This document shows, piece by piece, positions 40,001-51,323 of a stretch of 64,000 nt of DNA. The position numbers were made by a program, and so were the translations under genes. Origin of the DNA: Perkinsus marinus ATCC 50983 (lineage: Eukaryota > Perkinsozoa > Perkinsida > Perkinsidae); NCBI RefSeq assembly GCF_000006405.1, contig NW_003207677.1, positions 315,504 through 379,503 on the forward strand. The letters are read 5' to 3'. Each line of letters opens with the position of its first letter. Positions within the stretch are counted from its first letter, which is position 1. Below the pieces are notes generated by a model. The model worked only from the letters and a program-made list of their open reading frames with translations. It was not told the DNA's origin and ran no database searches.

Positions 40001-42999
40001 TCATTGTTGATGATGCTTCTCTCTCACCATCTCCATCATCTGCGTAACCCAATCAGAAGGGGCCACCATCAAGTCCAGAAAAGGTGCGCTGGCTCGAGGG
40101 TTGGGCGAGTCCACAGGAGCGGGGAAAAGCTCCCTCAATGGGTGGAAGCGGAAACTCGAGCTCTTGCCGATGCGCAGCAACAAGTCAGGTTTCAAGTACC
40201 CCTCTGAAAGATAACACACCGACTGCATGAGATCTACAGCATCGTGTTAACCTACGTTCAAACCATCTTCGCATAGCTTCCCGTGTGAAAGGCCCCTGAA
40301 CAGTATCCGATAAGTCTTTATAGTACCAGCCACGCTCCGGAGCTGGGGCGAGCTTTGGACGTTGCGGACTCGGTGGGGGAGTAGCCACCATAGGAGCAGG
40401 AGGAGGAACCGGAGGAGTTGCCGCGGCCACCGGAGACAACCGTTTGGTGGTGGCGGTGGTGTTCGGCTCCAAGAGGGCTTCGGTGCCATTAGGGGACAAC
40501 TCACCTCTAGCACTAGGATGCTTACCACCTGGATGATGCCCGTCAGAGGTACTATACTTAACCTAACCATGCCAACCTACTCTTTTTATCCGCTCTATCA
40601 CCGCCATAGGCAGCGCGCTGTTCCGGAGTTAGATCCTCGAGATCAACCTCCCCTCTCAAAAGTGCACTAAACAGCCCTCTACGACGCTCCTCCTCAGCCG
40701 AGACCTCCTATAACCACCCAAATATACCCTACTCTTCACAAGCGTCTGTAGCATTACATCGTTCATGCTATCGTGACCACCGTTACTCTCGCTATCGTCT
40801 TGGGAACCCGGTTGAGGGGATCTGCGGAGCCGAGAACTTCAACCAAGCCTTGTACCGTAACTCTCTCACTTTCCTGGCGCACGATAAGCCTTCGAGGCCG
40901 CTGGAGCCGATGGCCCATCCAATGCCGTCGCTAGTGCTCGAGGAGAGCTCGGTACATCCTGAGACCAGAATAAGGCAAGTGTGCAACTAAACGTGATTAC
41001 ATGGAATGCAGCAGAAGGCTTCCATGATGCCGAGTAAAGCTCATTGAATTCATGACGACATATCAAACGGCCTAAGGGTGACACTATAGTGGGAGACCCG
41101 CGAGAGGCGACTACCATTATAGGAGTAGATATCAATCTTGTTATCAACCCGCATTCGAGGCCAGGTGGTGGCTGTCGAGAAGTGACGGCCATCAGGTGCC
41201 CACGTGCTTATCACTGGGCACTGAGAATTACTAATGCATGGCCACAACAGCAACGACGAGGAGGAGAAGGAGTTCACGTATATGTTCCTACTTCGGCCCG
41301 GAGACTCCCTACAACCTTGCATTCAGCCATATCCCAGAAGTCCATCTCGCCGGCCATATTACCAAACCCACCCACTACAGCGTATCGCCCATAACGGTTC
41401 CAACAAACCTAAGGTACTATTCTCAAAAAGGACCGGTCCAAGATAGGAGACCGCCTCATCTCCTTACAGTGTTGCGCTTAGTTTTACCCATACCATGTAC
41501 AACATCAAGATGCCGTTGACCAGCCGAACCGTTCTCGGTGCCTCCCGAATCCGATGCACTGTCCTTTATACTAGCCGTACTCAGTAGGGTCGTCTCAGGA
41601 GGGATCGGACCGGCAATGAGGATGAACTCCTCCTCTGCCTCCTCAGTTTTACCTATTCCACATCTCCTTCACTACATAAATGCCTCTGGACTACCGATTT
41701 TCCCCTTCCTAGCGTTCCCTGGACACCATCCTATATCATGTATAGGGGACTTGCATGCGACCCTCGACACGACGTTATTGACCATGTCGAATAGATACAG
41801 CATGTTAGTGCCATAATACCTACCACATACAACCACATAGGTACTCCCAACGTACATCAGCTTACGTGCTCTTCCCGGCTTCGTCCACGTCCAAGCTGAG
41901 AAGGCCAAGAAGCTTAGTCCCCGAGGCATTCCAGTAGAGGGTAATGTCATCGCCCTCCGGGAAGCTGTATGACAAAACGAATTTCTGAGGATCGCTCAGC
42001 ATCGAGACGTGAACCTGAACTCCCATCAGCCCTACTATCTTGTATATTACCAACCTACCGCTGGGCGCCTCTCCTTTCCTCTGGACACCACACAAGCCAC
42101 CTTGGGCTCGCTCTCGACCTCTGCAACAAGACGATACAATCACACAAGCCGCAAAGTACCCACCACGCCCCGAAGGAGATAACTCGATCTGCTGTATACC
42201 CGGAATCGTCTGCTCGTTGGTTGTTGCTTTCGTCGAGTTCAATACTTGCAGCTGAAATAATATTACGACTAGGCCTCAGGGTGAGGAAATATGCACAGGT
42301 GTTAGTGGCAATGCGGAAATTGTGAGGAGATTACTGTTGGCCTCTGTACAGTTTCGCCCCAAATCGCGAGTAAATTTTAGTGGGGAAAATTCCGAGTTGA
42401 GCTGATGAGAGCGAACATATATCCCGCTACTTACAATATCAGCGTCGGGGAGTATCCGCACACAATAGGATTCATCATCAGTCCACTTCATTGCTGGCCA
42501 TAGATGCTTATTCATCCTCTTCATGCGGCTCTCGACTGCTTTGCATCGACCCGCAACACTCCACAAGGCTAGATTCGGTAACTCACGCTTAGCGTCGTAC
42601 CTCTCGAACGTAACCTAATCAATACCTTAGATGATCTCGAGCATCGCTCCGCTGCTACCATATAACTGGACAGAGGAGAAAAGTAAAAATATTTGAAGCC
42701 CTTGGAATTGGGCGTGGCCACCATAACGATATCTTTGTAGTCTTTGGTTACATCGTATACGGTAATGCCGTTCTCGTTGTTCATACAAGCACAGAGCGTG
42801 CCTAAAAACAACACGTGCGGGAATCGAACCCGAGACCTCACGGATGGTAGCCAGCAGTGTTACCATCTGCGTTCCAATGGAAACCTTCCGCATTGGTGAC
42901 ATGAGATCCCTCTAATGTTGTGAGCTTCTTCAGCGACTTATCGATGAGATCGAAGCGGTATATCTCAACGCCGTTCTTGCAGACCGCAGCGATATCCAT
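40001..42999 (-). CDS. eIF2A-like translation factor with C-terminal GYF domain
   Basis: The ATG at 42999 (MDIAAVCKNGVEIYRFDL) starts a WD-type propeller that follows eIF2A in order: FHWNADGTLCACMNNENGIT, YMVTFERYDAKRELPNLALW, NKHLWPAMKWTDDESYCVRI, TLYWNASGTKLLGLLSLDVD, YYGTNMLYLFDMVNNVVSRV, SPIHDIGWCPGNARKG, TWAPDGRHFSTATTWPRMRV, DNKIDIYSYNGSRLSRV, FNELYSASWKPSAAFH and KAYRAPGK (compare eIF2A TAYRPPA). Instead of the usual coiled-coil end, frame-consistent exons continue through a Glu/Arg segment (EDLTPEQRAAYGGDR) and a Pro-rich linker to a GYF domain (WYYKDLSDTVQGPFTREAMR, RWFEQGYLKPDLLLRIG). GYF domains bind Pro-rich peptides. The end is at 40001. The fusion rests on junctions read by eye. 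Confidence 0.78.
42285..42435 (-). mobile_element. MITE-1 copy in an eIF2A intron
   Basis: On the + strand it starts near GGGTGAGGAAATATGCACAG and ends GAGAGCGAACATATATCCCG. The host intron begins GTAAGTAG directly before the element (after LPDADI) and ends TATTTCAG before LQVLNSTK, so the element makes up most of the intron. Confidence 0.7.
42615..42658 (-). repeat. introner-like short intron, family A core in antisense
   Basis: A 44-nt eIF2A intron, GTAGCAGCGGAGCGATGC...GTATTGATTAG, between SSYM and VTFERYDAK. Its reverse complement holds GCATCGCTCCGCTGC, matching the family A core, but there is no T-tract before the acceptor. Confidence 0.5.
42802..42863 (-). repeat. tRNA-3'-half intron (family B, copy 3)
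   Basis: A 62-nt eIF2A intron (phase 1, NAD|GTLCAC). It reads GTAACACTGCTGGCTACC, ATCCGTGAGGTCT, CGGGTTCGATTCCCG, CACGTGTTGTTTTTAG: the anticodon-arm-like region, a perfect T-arm, an acceptor-like end, then five T and the AG. Confidence 0.75.
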
Positions 43000-43074
43000 T
43001 TTAGCAGTCCGGGTTCGATAAAACGCTCACAAAATTAACAAGGACTAACAGGAACAACGACCATACTCGCATGA

Positions 43075-43140
43075 ATTTCAGAAATATACTCCCCCCCCCA
43101 GGAATCGAACCTGGGACCTTGAAAACTAACCTACTCCATC
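43075..43140 (-). repeat. tRNA-like sequence upstream of eIF2A
   Basis: On the minus strand GTTGATGGAGTAGGTTAG and, 12 nt later, GGTCCCAGGTTCGATTCCTG then a G-run. The A-box-like and B-box parts are recognisable, but the cloverleaf is incomplete (very short anticodon region). It could be in a 5' UTR intron of eIF2A. Confidence 0.5.
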
Positions 43141-43791
43141 AACTCAACCAACACCATCAAAGCCAAGTAAATTGCCAATCCCTGCCATCATGAAAATACG
43201 CCGCCCGATATACTGGGTCCTCTGGTTACTACTGCAACAAGCCCAGTCTACCGCTATAGGGAGCTCATTGAGGCCAACCACATCGAGTGAAGCGGAAGCA
43301 ACCAGCGTAAGACAAATTACGTGAAACACTATCGAGCTGGGAAATACAGAGAACAATATAAATACTGTTATTCACTGTAAGGATGGTGAGTGAAGGAATG
43401 TCGAGGAATCAACAACTACGGTGAACAAATTCCCCCACATATATTCATCGATCAAGAGCAGTCGAGCAGTAACATAACTGTGATCCTTTAGCTGTAGTAA
43501 CCGAACCCTCTCCATTGAAAAGGCGTAGTACGACTACACTACCTCGGCCCAGCATCACCACAACAGTCGTAGGAAGGACGCCGACTTCCCCTCTGCATAG
43601 ACCGAACTGAGCTCTCCAGCACTTGGCTCGGTTCTTACTAACCAGCTGGGTATGTCTCAACCTTTCCATCATAAACTAACCAGCATACCACTCGCAGTAC
43701 AGAGGAGCACCATATAGCCACCATCATTGAGATCACTATGAACGACAATACACCAGTATTCGGCAATGTACTGAAACAAGGCTTGAAGAGC

Positions 43792-44903
43792 TCACTTAGC
43801 CGCTGTTTTCTTAGCAGCAGCTTCTTTTCTGTTCTTCTCAAGAATCGCTGCTTTTTCCGCAGCCTTGGCCTTCTCGATTTCCTCTATCTCGATCCAATCC
43901 TGTTTGTCCTACCATAAAAATCTTACATACCATCCCCCCACCAAATCACACCCTCACCTCAGCCTCAAGGTCCCTGCCATCCGTAATATATTCCTCAACA
44001 TAGCCAACTACAGGGTATCTGAAAGCAAGCACTATAGGGATCATCGAGGAACCTATAATGTTCCCTGATGGAGCTCATTTTGAATTTTCCACGTATGGCT
44101 AGGAACACATTCTTCAATCAGTTTCCCACGTGAATGTATAAGGAACATTTCCCCCATAAGGACATTTCTCAGAGGTAAATAGATCCCCGCTGGGCCCAAG
44201 TACTTGTCATGGAAATGCTTAACCCAAGAGAGCAGGGCTTTCCTATACTGCGGCTTCTCCTTCTGGATCGCATCCCAATCTGTGCGATTGGCATCTTCGG
44301 CCTTCAACGAGAGCAGGCACATGGACACGGTGCAATCCTGATGGAAAAACCGTAAAATAGCTTCTCCATATCATCATCGCCATCCTACCTTGCCAGCCCA
44401 GATCTTGGCATAATGCTCGCCAGGGACACCCAGCATAGGGCTCTTGGTGACATCATAAACCTTCCCCTTCAGGCCCATGTACATTTTTTTATCATCATTA
44501 TTACGACCATCAAAGCGCTGCAATGCGGCTATGGAATATACCAGTCGGCCTTGGGAGTCCTTATAGGGTTCGGGAATAGCAACGGGAGTTTGCTCCCGAG
44601 TAAGGTACCTACGGAAATTCAAATTACTATGTTCATTTGTCGAAACAAAATTATATACAAAATCGAACATGGTAGTCCATACGCCTACTACCACTACGCT
44701 ACTCACACTTCCAGCCTGCTCTGTATAGGGAGCTCGACCGCTAAGGCAAGGTGAAAAATTTTCCGGAAAAATTCCAAAGAGACGTGAAAAAAAGGTGCGA
44801 GAAGAGCCTTGTACGTTTCTCCCATATATTACCACACAAGTACTGCACCAAATACGCTTACAAAGGCTATCCAGTATGGTAGAGAGGAACTGTAGTAAAG
44901 CAT
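43792..44903 (-). CDS. MAPR-type cytochrome-b5-like heme/steroid-binding membrane protein
   Basis: The ATG at 44903 gives an N-terminal membrane anchor (MLYYSSSLPYWIAFVSVFGA, VLVW). A phase-2 intron of about 220 nt joins it to YLTREQTPVAIPEPYKDSQG. The heme-binding fold follows: YSIAALQRFDGRNN, KKMYMGLKGKVYDVTKSPM, GEHYAKIWAGKDCTVSMCLL and RKALLSWVKHFHDKY, the pattern of progesterone-receptor membrane component / DAP1 proteins (Y-x-G-x-x-Y-D-V-T and AG-(R/K)-D). In animals and yeast these regulate P450 enzymes and sterol synthesis at the ER. The last exons add PVVGYVEEYITDGRDLEAE and a basic Ala/Lys tail (KNRKEAAAKKTAAK), beyond the usual family length. The gene shares a short upstream region with AP-4 epsilon. 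Confidence 0.75.
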
Positions 44904-45289
44904 GGTAGAATAGAAACAACGCTGACTGTATACACTCCGAAGTTAAAAATCTTGCTAATCTTGCTCATCTTGCATTTCCTCAGCGGTTAAAATCGACAGT
45001 CGGACCATATTATATCTACTACGGGTAATCGGTCTAGCTCAAACGTGTCTAAGGCGGCGTTACATTGTTTCTCAGATGTAAAACAGAAATCTATTTTTCT
45101 GTTTTTGCATTGGGACCCAATTTTTTGCACATTGTCATCGTCAAGGATTGGGGGCTAGTGCGGCTTTTTCCCATACCCACAACTTTTCATCTGGCTCGGT
45201 TTCTAATACATCTTAGCGGTACTCTCAGTAGCGAACACCCGCGTTGACAGCTTCCATTGCAGAGAGATTGACCTTACCTTTATTCGATC
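44904..45289. promoter_or_regulatory. bidirectional promoter region
   Basis: 386 bp between the start codons of two divergent genes (MAPR protein, -, and AP-4 epsilon, +). No other feature is seen, so both promoters must lie here or overlap the 5' UTRs. Confidence 0.5.
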
Positions 45290-48200
45290 ATGTCAGGAGG
45301 GCATCTGTCCAAGGATTTTTTCGAGCTCATAAAGGCCATCGGGGAGAGCAAGTAAAAGCTCCATTTTAAGTACGTTGACCAACGGTGGTGTCTCAGGTCG
45401 AAGCAGGAAGAGGACAAAATTATACAAGGAGAAGTTCAAGTGTTAAAGCGAAAACTCTTGGAGCCTAATATTCCTTCCAAAAAAATGAAGGAGTAACTTC
45501 TTGAATTTTCTTTCCCTTCTGGGGTCCACCGAATCGGCTAGGTATATGATAAGAGCTGTTTATGTGGAAATGCTCGGTCACGATGCTTCTTTTGCCTACA
45601 TACACGCTGTCAAGTTGGCTCAGGATAAGGTAGGGAGATGGTCGCTTACTGAGCTCAGTACTAGTGTTGGAATATATTTTCGCTCTCCTCAGCTGAGCTC
45701 GGGAAATCGTACAAGTTTGCATACGAAATAGTGTAAAAGTGGACTGAAACTCGCAAGAATTTGCCAAAAATTTCCCCTATATTTTTATATGGTCGCCGAA
45801 TGTGCGTATTTTCCCACCCACACTGTTTAGAACGTATACAGTAAGAAAGTTGGGTACATGGCTTCGTCCCTGTTCCTCAATGGTGATGACGAGTTGATGC
45901 TATTGTTGATCAACACCATGCAGCGGGACCTCGGCAGTAGGTCGATACATAGAACTTCACCATGTGGAGTATTTCTCATTGTGAAAGGTTCCAACTTCCT
46001 AGAGACCTGTGCAGCTCTGTCGGCCGTCACGCAGCTGGTGAACGCTGAGATGATCCCAGCGATATTGCCTTTGGTTACCAAACTTCTTACACATTCCCAA
46101 GATGCTGTGCGGAAGAAGGCCATCATCTGTACACACAGTTCACTCTAGAGCTTCATTGGATTAGCACCTTGTCAGGTATTCAACACTTCTTCAGACTGTC
46201 GCCGGACTCTGTAGTTGATGATGTCCAGCAGGATGTGCGTAGAGCTCTGTGCGACCCTGATCCGGCAGTTATGGGAGCTAGTTTGAATCTGCTAAGGGAC
46301 ATCATTCGCAGTGATCCTGACTCCTGCAAGGACTTGGTAGTAATGTTCAATGCCATTCAAAGGCAGATTTAGGATGTTCAGGTACCCTCGCTGGTGAATA
46401 TTTTGAAGCAAATAATCGAGCATAGACTACCGAGAGATTTTGACTACCATCGTATGCCGGCGCCTTGGCTGCAAGTTAATTTGGTGAATCTTATGGGAAT
46501 GCTGGGAGAAGGAGATCAAGGTAAGTGGTTAATGCTGATATCTATCTAGCTGATATCTAGCCGAGAAATTTGGTGTAGTGGTTGACATCGGTGTTGTCTC
46601 ATCTAAGCACCCTGGTTCAATTCCTGCATGGATTACTTGCATTGTATGCTCCTCTTAGATGTAAGTGCCCAAGTATACGACATAATACAGGAGACCATGC
46701 GCCGTGCCGACACCGGTGTCAACGCTGGGTATAGTGTTGTCTACGAGTGCGTCAAATGCGCTGCCAAGCTGTACCCCAGCCACACCCTTCTAGAACAGAG
46801 TGCTGCCTCAATATCAAAGTTCCTACAGAGTGACAGTCACAACCTCAAGTATCTTGGAGTTACCGGACTGGCGATGATCGTGAGATGTGATCACACAACG
46901 GATGGCCGACTTGTCCTCTTTCGCAGATCAAAGTGAACCCGGACTATGCGAGGGAGCATCAGCTGAAGGTTGTGGAATGCCTGGAGGACCCTGACGAAAC
47001 TCTCAAGAGGCGTAGTGTAGGGAATAGTATACTTTTGAGGCTTGTTGGAGTCGTAGGAGATCGATATAGTTCCGAGGGGTTTCTATTACAACTATTTCCG
47101 GATTATGATTAGAGGAGAATTTCCAAGTGTTTCTATAATTATTTTCATTCGGATTATCCTATAGAGGATAGTAGATTGTTGAACGTGTGTGTCGATGTGA
47201 AGGTACATTGGATCTGCTATACCGCATGGCCAACACAGCTAACGTCATTGTGGTGTGTGCTAAGATGCTGCAAAACCTCCGATGCTCCCATGATGTCCAT
47301 CTACGCAGAGATCTGGTAAGGACGTGAGTAGTAGTGCTCATAGGCTCATGCTGCTCAGCTGTCATTCGTGTTAATCCAGGATTATCACTCAGGTCCGGAA
47401 AGTTGGCTCCTTAGCAGACAGATATTCACCATCGAATCAATGGTATGCCGAGACCATCAATCAGGTGTTCAAGTTGGCCCCTTCCTTGGTGCCTCCTTCC
47501 ATGCCCAACTCCCTTATGCGTTTGGTTGCAGAGAGTGGCGAGGACGACCCTGAGTTTAGAGTGTAGGTCATCGCTCTTATGATCGTGTCGATCGTGATTG
47601 ACACCAACACGTCCGGAAAATATGCACATAGTCCTCTATATGAGGGAATTCTTGTTGGTTTCGGCATCAACTCGTGTGTGAATTTTCATGTGGTGGTGGA
47701 GCAACTCCTGCACGCAGCTGAGGGGAGCCGACGTATCTTCTTTCAGATGGGCCGTTAACACCTACGTGAAGATGCTTGCTGATAATTCTGACAGTTTGCC
47801 AGATGTCCTAGTGAGGGTCGCGGCTTGGGTACTACAGAGAACTTGAGTGACACTTTCATAAACAAGGTCGTGTAGGTGTTGGGCGAATACGGTTGTATGT
47901 GCACATTGAGCGGTTACACCACTGATGACATCGTCGACATTCTGGTGAGCCAAGCAGTGGATCGGCCTACGTTCACCGAGGTAGGTTATTGAGCCACAGG
48001 GTCATGGTGATGGGGCGTTCTCACTGGCAGGCCAGAGTCACTCGAGGTTATCTCTTCTCGGCCATGATGAAGTTACTCAGTCAGGAGCAACAGCAAACTG
48101 CCTCGACGCCCTCTGTGGACACAGTAGGATGCTGGCTTCGGTCTGACCCCAGTGGGCCTATTTCCAGTTGTAGGTGCGGCGAGCTCTACGGAAGTACAGT

Positions 48201-50129
48201 ACCGACCCGGACATGTACCAGAGGAGTCTCGAGTAGTGGTCTTAGTTGAAGAATATGCTATTGCTTATAGTAGGGTTTAGGTACCTCAGAATTCTCGACG
48301 GCTCGCCGGACCTGCTGCCGTCGGCCTTCCCCTACGACGAGACCAACTACGAGCAATCCGACTCCCTAATCGACATATCTTTATCATTTCTCGACGGTGT
48401 GGTAGATAGAGCTATAATGGAGGGGATGAAAGAGTGAGCCCTGGTGTGAAGCTGTGGGTGTATGTAGCTGCCTTTGTGAAGATACGATCGGCCTAGTGCT
48501 ATGGCCTATGCTGTCGAGGCATCGGCGTCGTCCTCGTATGAAGAGCGTCATCGTGCTCTCTCTGGTCTCAACTTCACGCCTTATAGCGCACCAACCATGC
48601 CGTCCCAAGGGGCAGTGTCTCAGCCTAGTAGTAGTAGTACCACAGTAGGAGGAGGAGGACAGACAGCGCAGTCTAGCTCGGAAGCGTGGCGAGACTCCCC
48701 TATGGTAATGGAATGTAGATCTTCACAATGGTGTGGTATCAAAAATGTCGTGCTACTCTCAGAATGACCCGCCAGTGTCAAGTCCTTACCAGTCCGGTTC
48801 TGCGCAGCCCCCGGCCCCAGCAGGTGGTCTTCGAGTGAATGCCCCGAAGAAGTGGGGCCCTCAAGGCTTCAATGCTCGAAAACCCGCGGAGGCCGCCGCC
48901 TCCGTCGTCGCCGCCCCAGCAGCAGCATCATCGACTTTCCAACAGCCGAGTACTACCGCCTCGAGGGGCCCTCTCAAAAGACTTGGTGTGACATCAGGTT
49001 CCGCGCCTCCTTCAAGGACACCGCCTGCCCTGGCTACTGTCTCTACTCATCCTACTCCGGATGAGCTACGCCGTAGGGCAGCTCAAGAGAAGATGGCTGG
49101 CGCGTTGTTTGCTGGTATTGGTACTAATGATGGTAGTACTAATACGGCTGCACGGCGGCAACCGATAGCTGGGCCGAGATCACTGTAGGCTGATGCGGAC
49201 CGATCGCTTTCTATATGTGATGTTGTCAGGGTTGGCCAGCCAGGCTATTCTCGGCCTAAGGCTGGGTCGGTAGCAGATGGGAAGTCGGCAGCACCCAGGG
49301 CGCCTCCACCGCCGCCCACTGAGGCTGTTGACTTATTGGACTTGTTCGGATCACCTACTGCAGAGGAGTCTCATCGAGTGTCTACTGAGGGTAGGTGGCC
49401 ACTTCTAGTTCAGGCGAGTTGGACTCGAGTTTTCTTTCAGCAGAGGCTGTGGCAATGCCCGTGCCCCCCACTACCTCGTCGTTGGATATTTTATCGTCCA
49501 ACGATGAAGATATGCTAGGGAGTGCAGCCCCTTCATCGGCTCCTTCTCTGTTACCTGTTCACCGTAGTGTTCAGCAGCCTTCAAAGCAGAAGGTAGTATC
49601 GAGAGCGGCTCAGTAGTTGTCTTGGGGAGTACTCCGGTGGTTTAGTTTGATCTGTTGGAGCAGTCCCCGGGCTCGTATGGTCCCATCGAGGCCCAACAGC
49701 CCCAGGTGGAGGAAGAGGAGGAGGTGAAGTTGAGGCCTCTGGATATCACTACTGAGCAGTTGGGTGGAGAGTGGCAGAAGCTTCAGGACTCATGCGAGAT
49801 ACAGTTGTCATTCTCCCACGTGAGACTAGCTTCGCTCCGCTGTTGTGGAAGTTATTTTTCCCTAGGTACCGGAAGTGTCCAGCCGATTGACAGACGACGT
49901 CGGCTTCCATCTGGTTGAAGTCATTGGCGATGAGAGGATCTTTGCTGCTACAACGCCTTCTGGGGAGATGGTCTTCGCCCACTGTAAGGTTGTCGGCACT
50001 GGTCAGTTCACCGTTATGGAAATTTCAGGTCGGGAAAGTGCCCTGCAGTCGGACTTAATTTTAGTAGCTTCATCGTCGGCAGCCGGGTGCTTAGCTCAAG
50101 AGCTCATCGAGAGGGCCACGGCTGAATAG
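45290..50129 (+). CDS. AP4E1: AP-4 complex subunit epsilon (large adaptin)
   Basis: Large subunit of the AP-4 trans-Golgi coat adaptor. The ATG at 45290 (MSGGHLSKDFFELIKAIGES) is followed by the trunk: YMIRAVYVEMLGHDASFAYI, KKVGYMASSLFLNGDDELML, LETCAALSAVTQLVNAEMIP, ALCDPDPAVMGASLNLLRDI, RLPRDFDYHRMPAPWLQVNL, QETMRRADTGVNAGYSVVYE, LQSDSHNLKYLGVTGLAMIV, VVECLEDPDETLKRR, LDLLYRMANTANVIVVCAKM. A Ser/Pro-rich hinge (48.5-49.6 kb) leads to the C-terminal platform (DDVGFHLVEVIGDERIFAAT, VMEISGRESALQSDLILVAS) and the stop at 50127. The HSHN-LKYLGV and PAPWLQ signatures fit epsilon better than gamma or alpha. Introns include two MITE-1 copies, a family A intron and a tRNA-like intron. Confidence 0.85.
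45662..45836 (+). mobile_element. MITE-1 copy in an AP-4 epsilon intron
   Basis: AGTGTTGGAATATATTTTCG at the left and TATTTTCCCACCCACACTG at the right, six bases before the acceptor TTTAG|AAC. The intron is fixed by the family sequence KLAQDK|NVYSKKVGYMAS. Confidence 0.85.
46521..46658 (+). repeat. intron containing a tRNA-like unit with A and B boxes (family B, copy 4)
   Basis: A 138-nt AP-4 epsilon intron (phase 1, GEGDQ|DVSAQVYD). Inside, GGTGTAGTGGTTGACATC resembles a tRNA D-arm/A box, and CCCTGGTTCAATTCCTGC, 28 nt later, a T-arm/B box, in the sense direction. The T-stem has mismatches and no acceptor stem forms, so it is a tRNA-derived relic (SINE head or pseudogene), not a working tRNA gene. 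Confidence 0.65.
47612..47745 (-). mobile_element. MITE-1 copy in an AP-4 epsilon intron (diverged)
   Basis: GGAAAATATGCACATAGTCC, TTCTTGTTGGTTTCGG, AACTCGTGTGTGAATTT, GCAGCTGAGGGGAGCCGACG. It lies between EDDPEFR and WAVNTYVKML, which are adjacent in the adaptin. Confidence 0.65.
49820..49865 (+). repeat. introner-like short intron, family A (copy 2)
   Basis: A 46-nt AP-4 epsilon intron: GTGAGACTAGCTTCGCTC, CGCTGTTGTGGAAG, TTATTTTTCCCTAG. Phase 0, between LSFSH and VPEVSSRL. Confidence 0.75.
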
Positions 50130-50258
50130 ATGTACTGTGTTTATTGATAAGGTTTCCTGATACGATGAAGTATTGGTGTGGTACGAGTTCTAAGGGGTGA
50201 TCTATGTTCGGTTATTTAGGCTTGCTATTCCCTGCGATCATCATATCGCACGCTTGGT

Positions 50259-51323
50259 ATGTTGAGGTCTGCTCATGCTGATCGCTCATCATCGTCATTA
50301 CTATTCTCCCGCTATCCCGCATCTATTGGCCTCATTTCTCCTTCTTCCTCGGAGTCGGTTTCGACAGCCAGGGTGGCTGCCAGCATTCAGACAAATGACA
50401 ATGGTTGTTGCCTCGAGAACAGCAGTAGCAGTGGTAATAGTCCTACCGCTGGGATGGCCGTGCTGGGCCCAGATATAAGAGGTGATGCTGGTATACGCAA
50501 GCTGGCGTCGTCGCTCACGAAGTTGCCCTTGGGGGAAAATGGACGTATGCGAGTGAGGCGTATGATTGGGCAGCTAGGAGTCAATAGGCTCGTGTTGTGT
50601 TGATGATGTCAGTGCTGCTTGTGTTCTTAGGAAATGCGTAAACACCCAGAGTTGAGGCCGATAGTTCGATCCATGGGGAAATTGAAGAGTGCGAGTAATT
50701 CGTCTCTCATTGAGATGTGTATTCTCACCAACACTCTGGATGAGGCCAGGATGATATCTCGGGAGTATTTAGCTCGGAAGACTGGCAGGCCGAACAAAAG
50801 GGCATCTTCTGTGGCTGATTTGGCTTCCCCCTATAGTCGAACATCCGAGGCCAAAAACTGTGGGCTTACTCTGATCGAACGTTTGTTTGCTGATACACTG
50901 TCCCATGGGGCTTGCGAAGAGGCTGCGGAAGATCTGTGTTCCTCCTCATCCCCCTCTCCTTTGAATGATGAGAGCAGCACTGCCACCACTGGCTGTACTA
51001 CAGCTGCCTCTACTACCACTGATTCTAGTGTCTCGTGTGGTACTAGTATAGTGCTGCTGCCTGAAGACTCCTTTCATCATGGAGTTGATCAAAGCTCGTT
51101 GTCGAGACTGTCGTCATCCTATACCCCGTTAGTAAGTGTGGACAATTCCGACATTCCCTCGTCGACTGAGTTATTGTCTACCAACGGTAGTAGTAGTAGT
51201 GGCGATAACAACAACATTGAGGATCTCCCTCATCCTATTGCCCCTACTGAACTCAACCCCTATCAAGACCGGCAAAAGCAGAAGCTGAAGCCCGGAAGTG
51301 ATCAACCGGCCTCCCCGCCTTGA
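50259..51323 (+). CDS. Ser/Thr-rich protein of unknown function
   Basis: The ATG at 50259 (MLRSAHADRSSSSLLFSRYP) opens a first exon ending VRRMIGQLGVNRL. A 39-nt intron (GTGTTGTG...TTCTTAG), phase 0, leads to a second exon EMRKHPELRPIVRSMGKLKS with LIEMCILTNTLDEARMISRE, and then a long Ser/Thr/Asn/Pro tail ending PGSDQPASPP (stop at 51321). The helical middle could be a small domain; I recognise none. It follows AP-4 epsilon on the same strand by 130 bp. Confidence 0.55.

Noticed and set aside
40450-40790. Introns of only 18-25 nt in the eIF2A-GYF gene and at 242-260
   Set aside because: They seemed to fit at first, but alternative donors give ordinary 43-52-nt introns that also keep frame.
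46553-46640. Functional tRNA gene in the AP-4 epsilon intron
   Set aside because: A- and B-box-like parts exist, but the T-stem is mismatched and no acceptor stem pairs, so it is reported only as a tRNA-derived relic.
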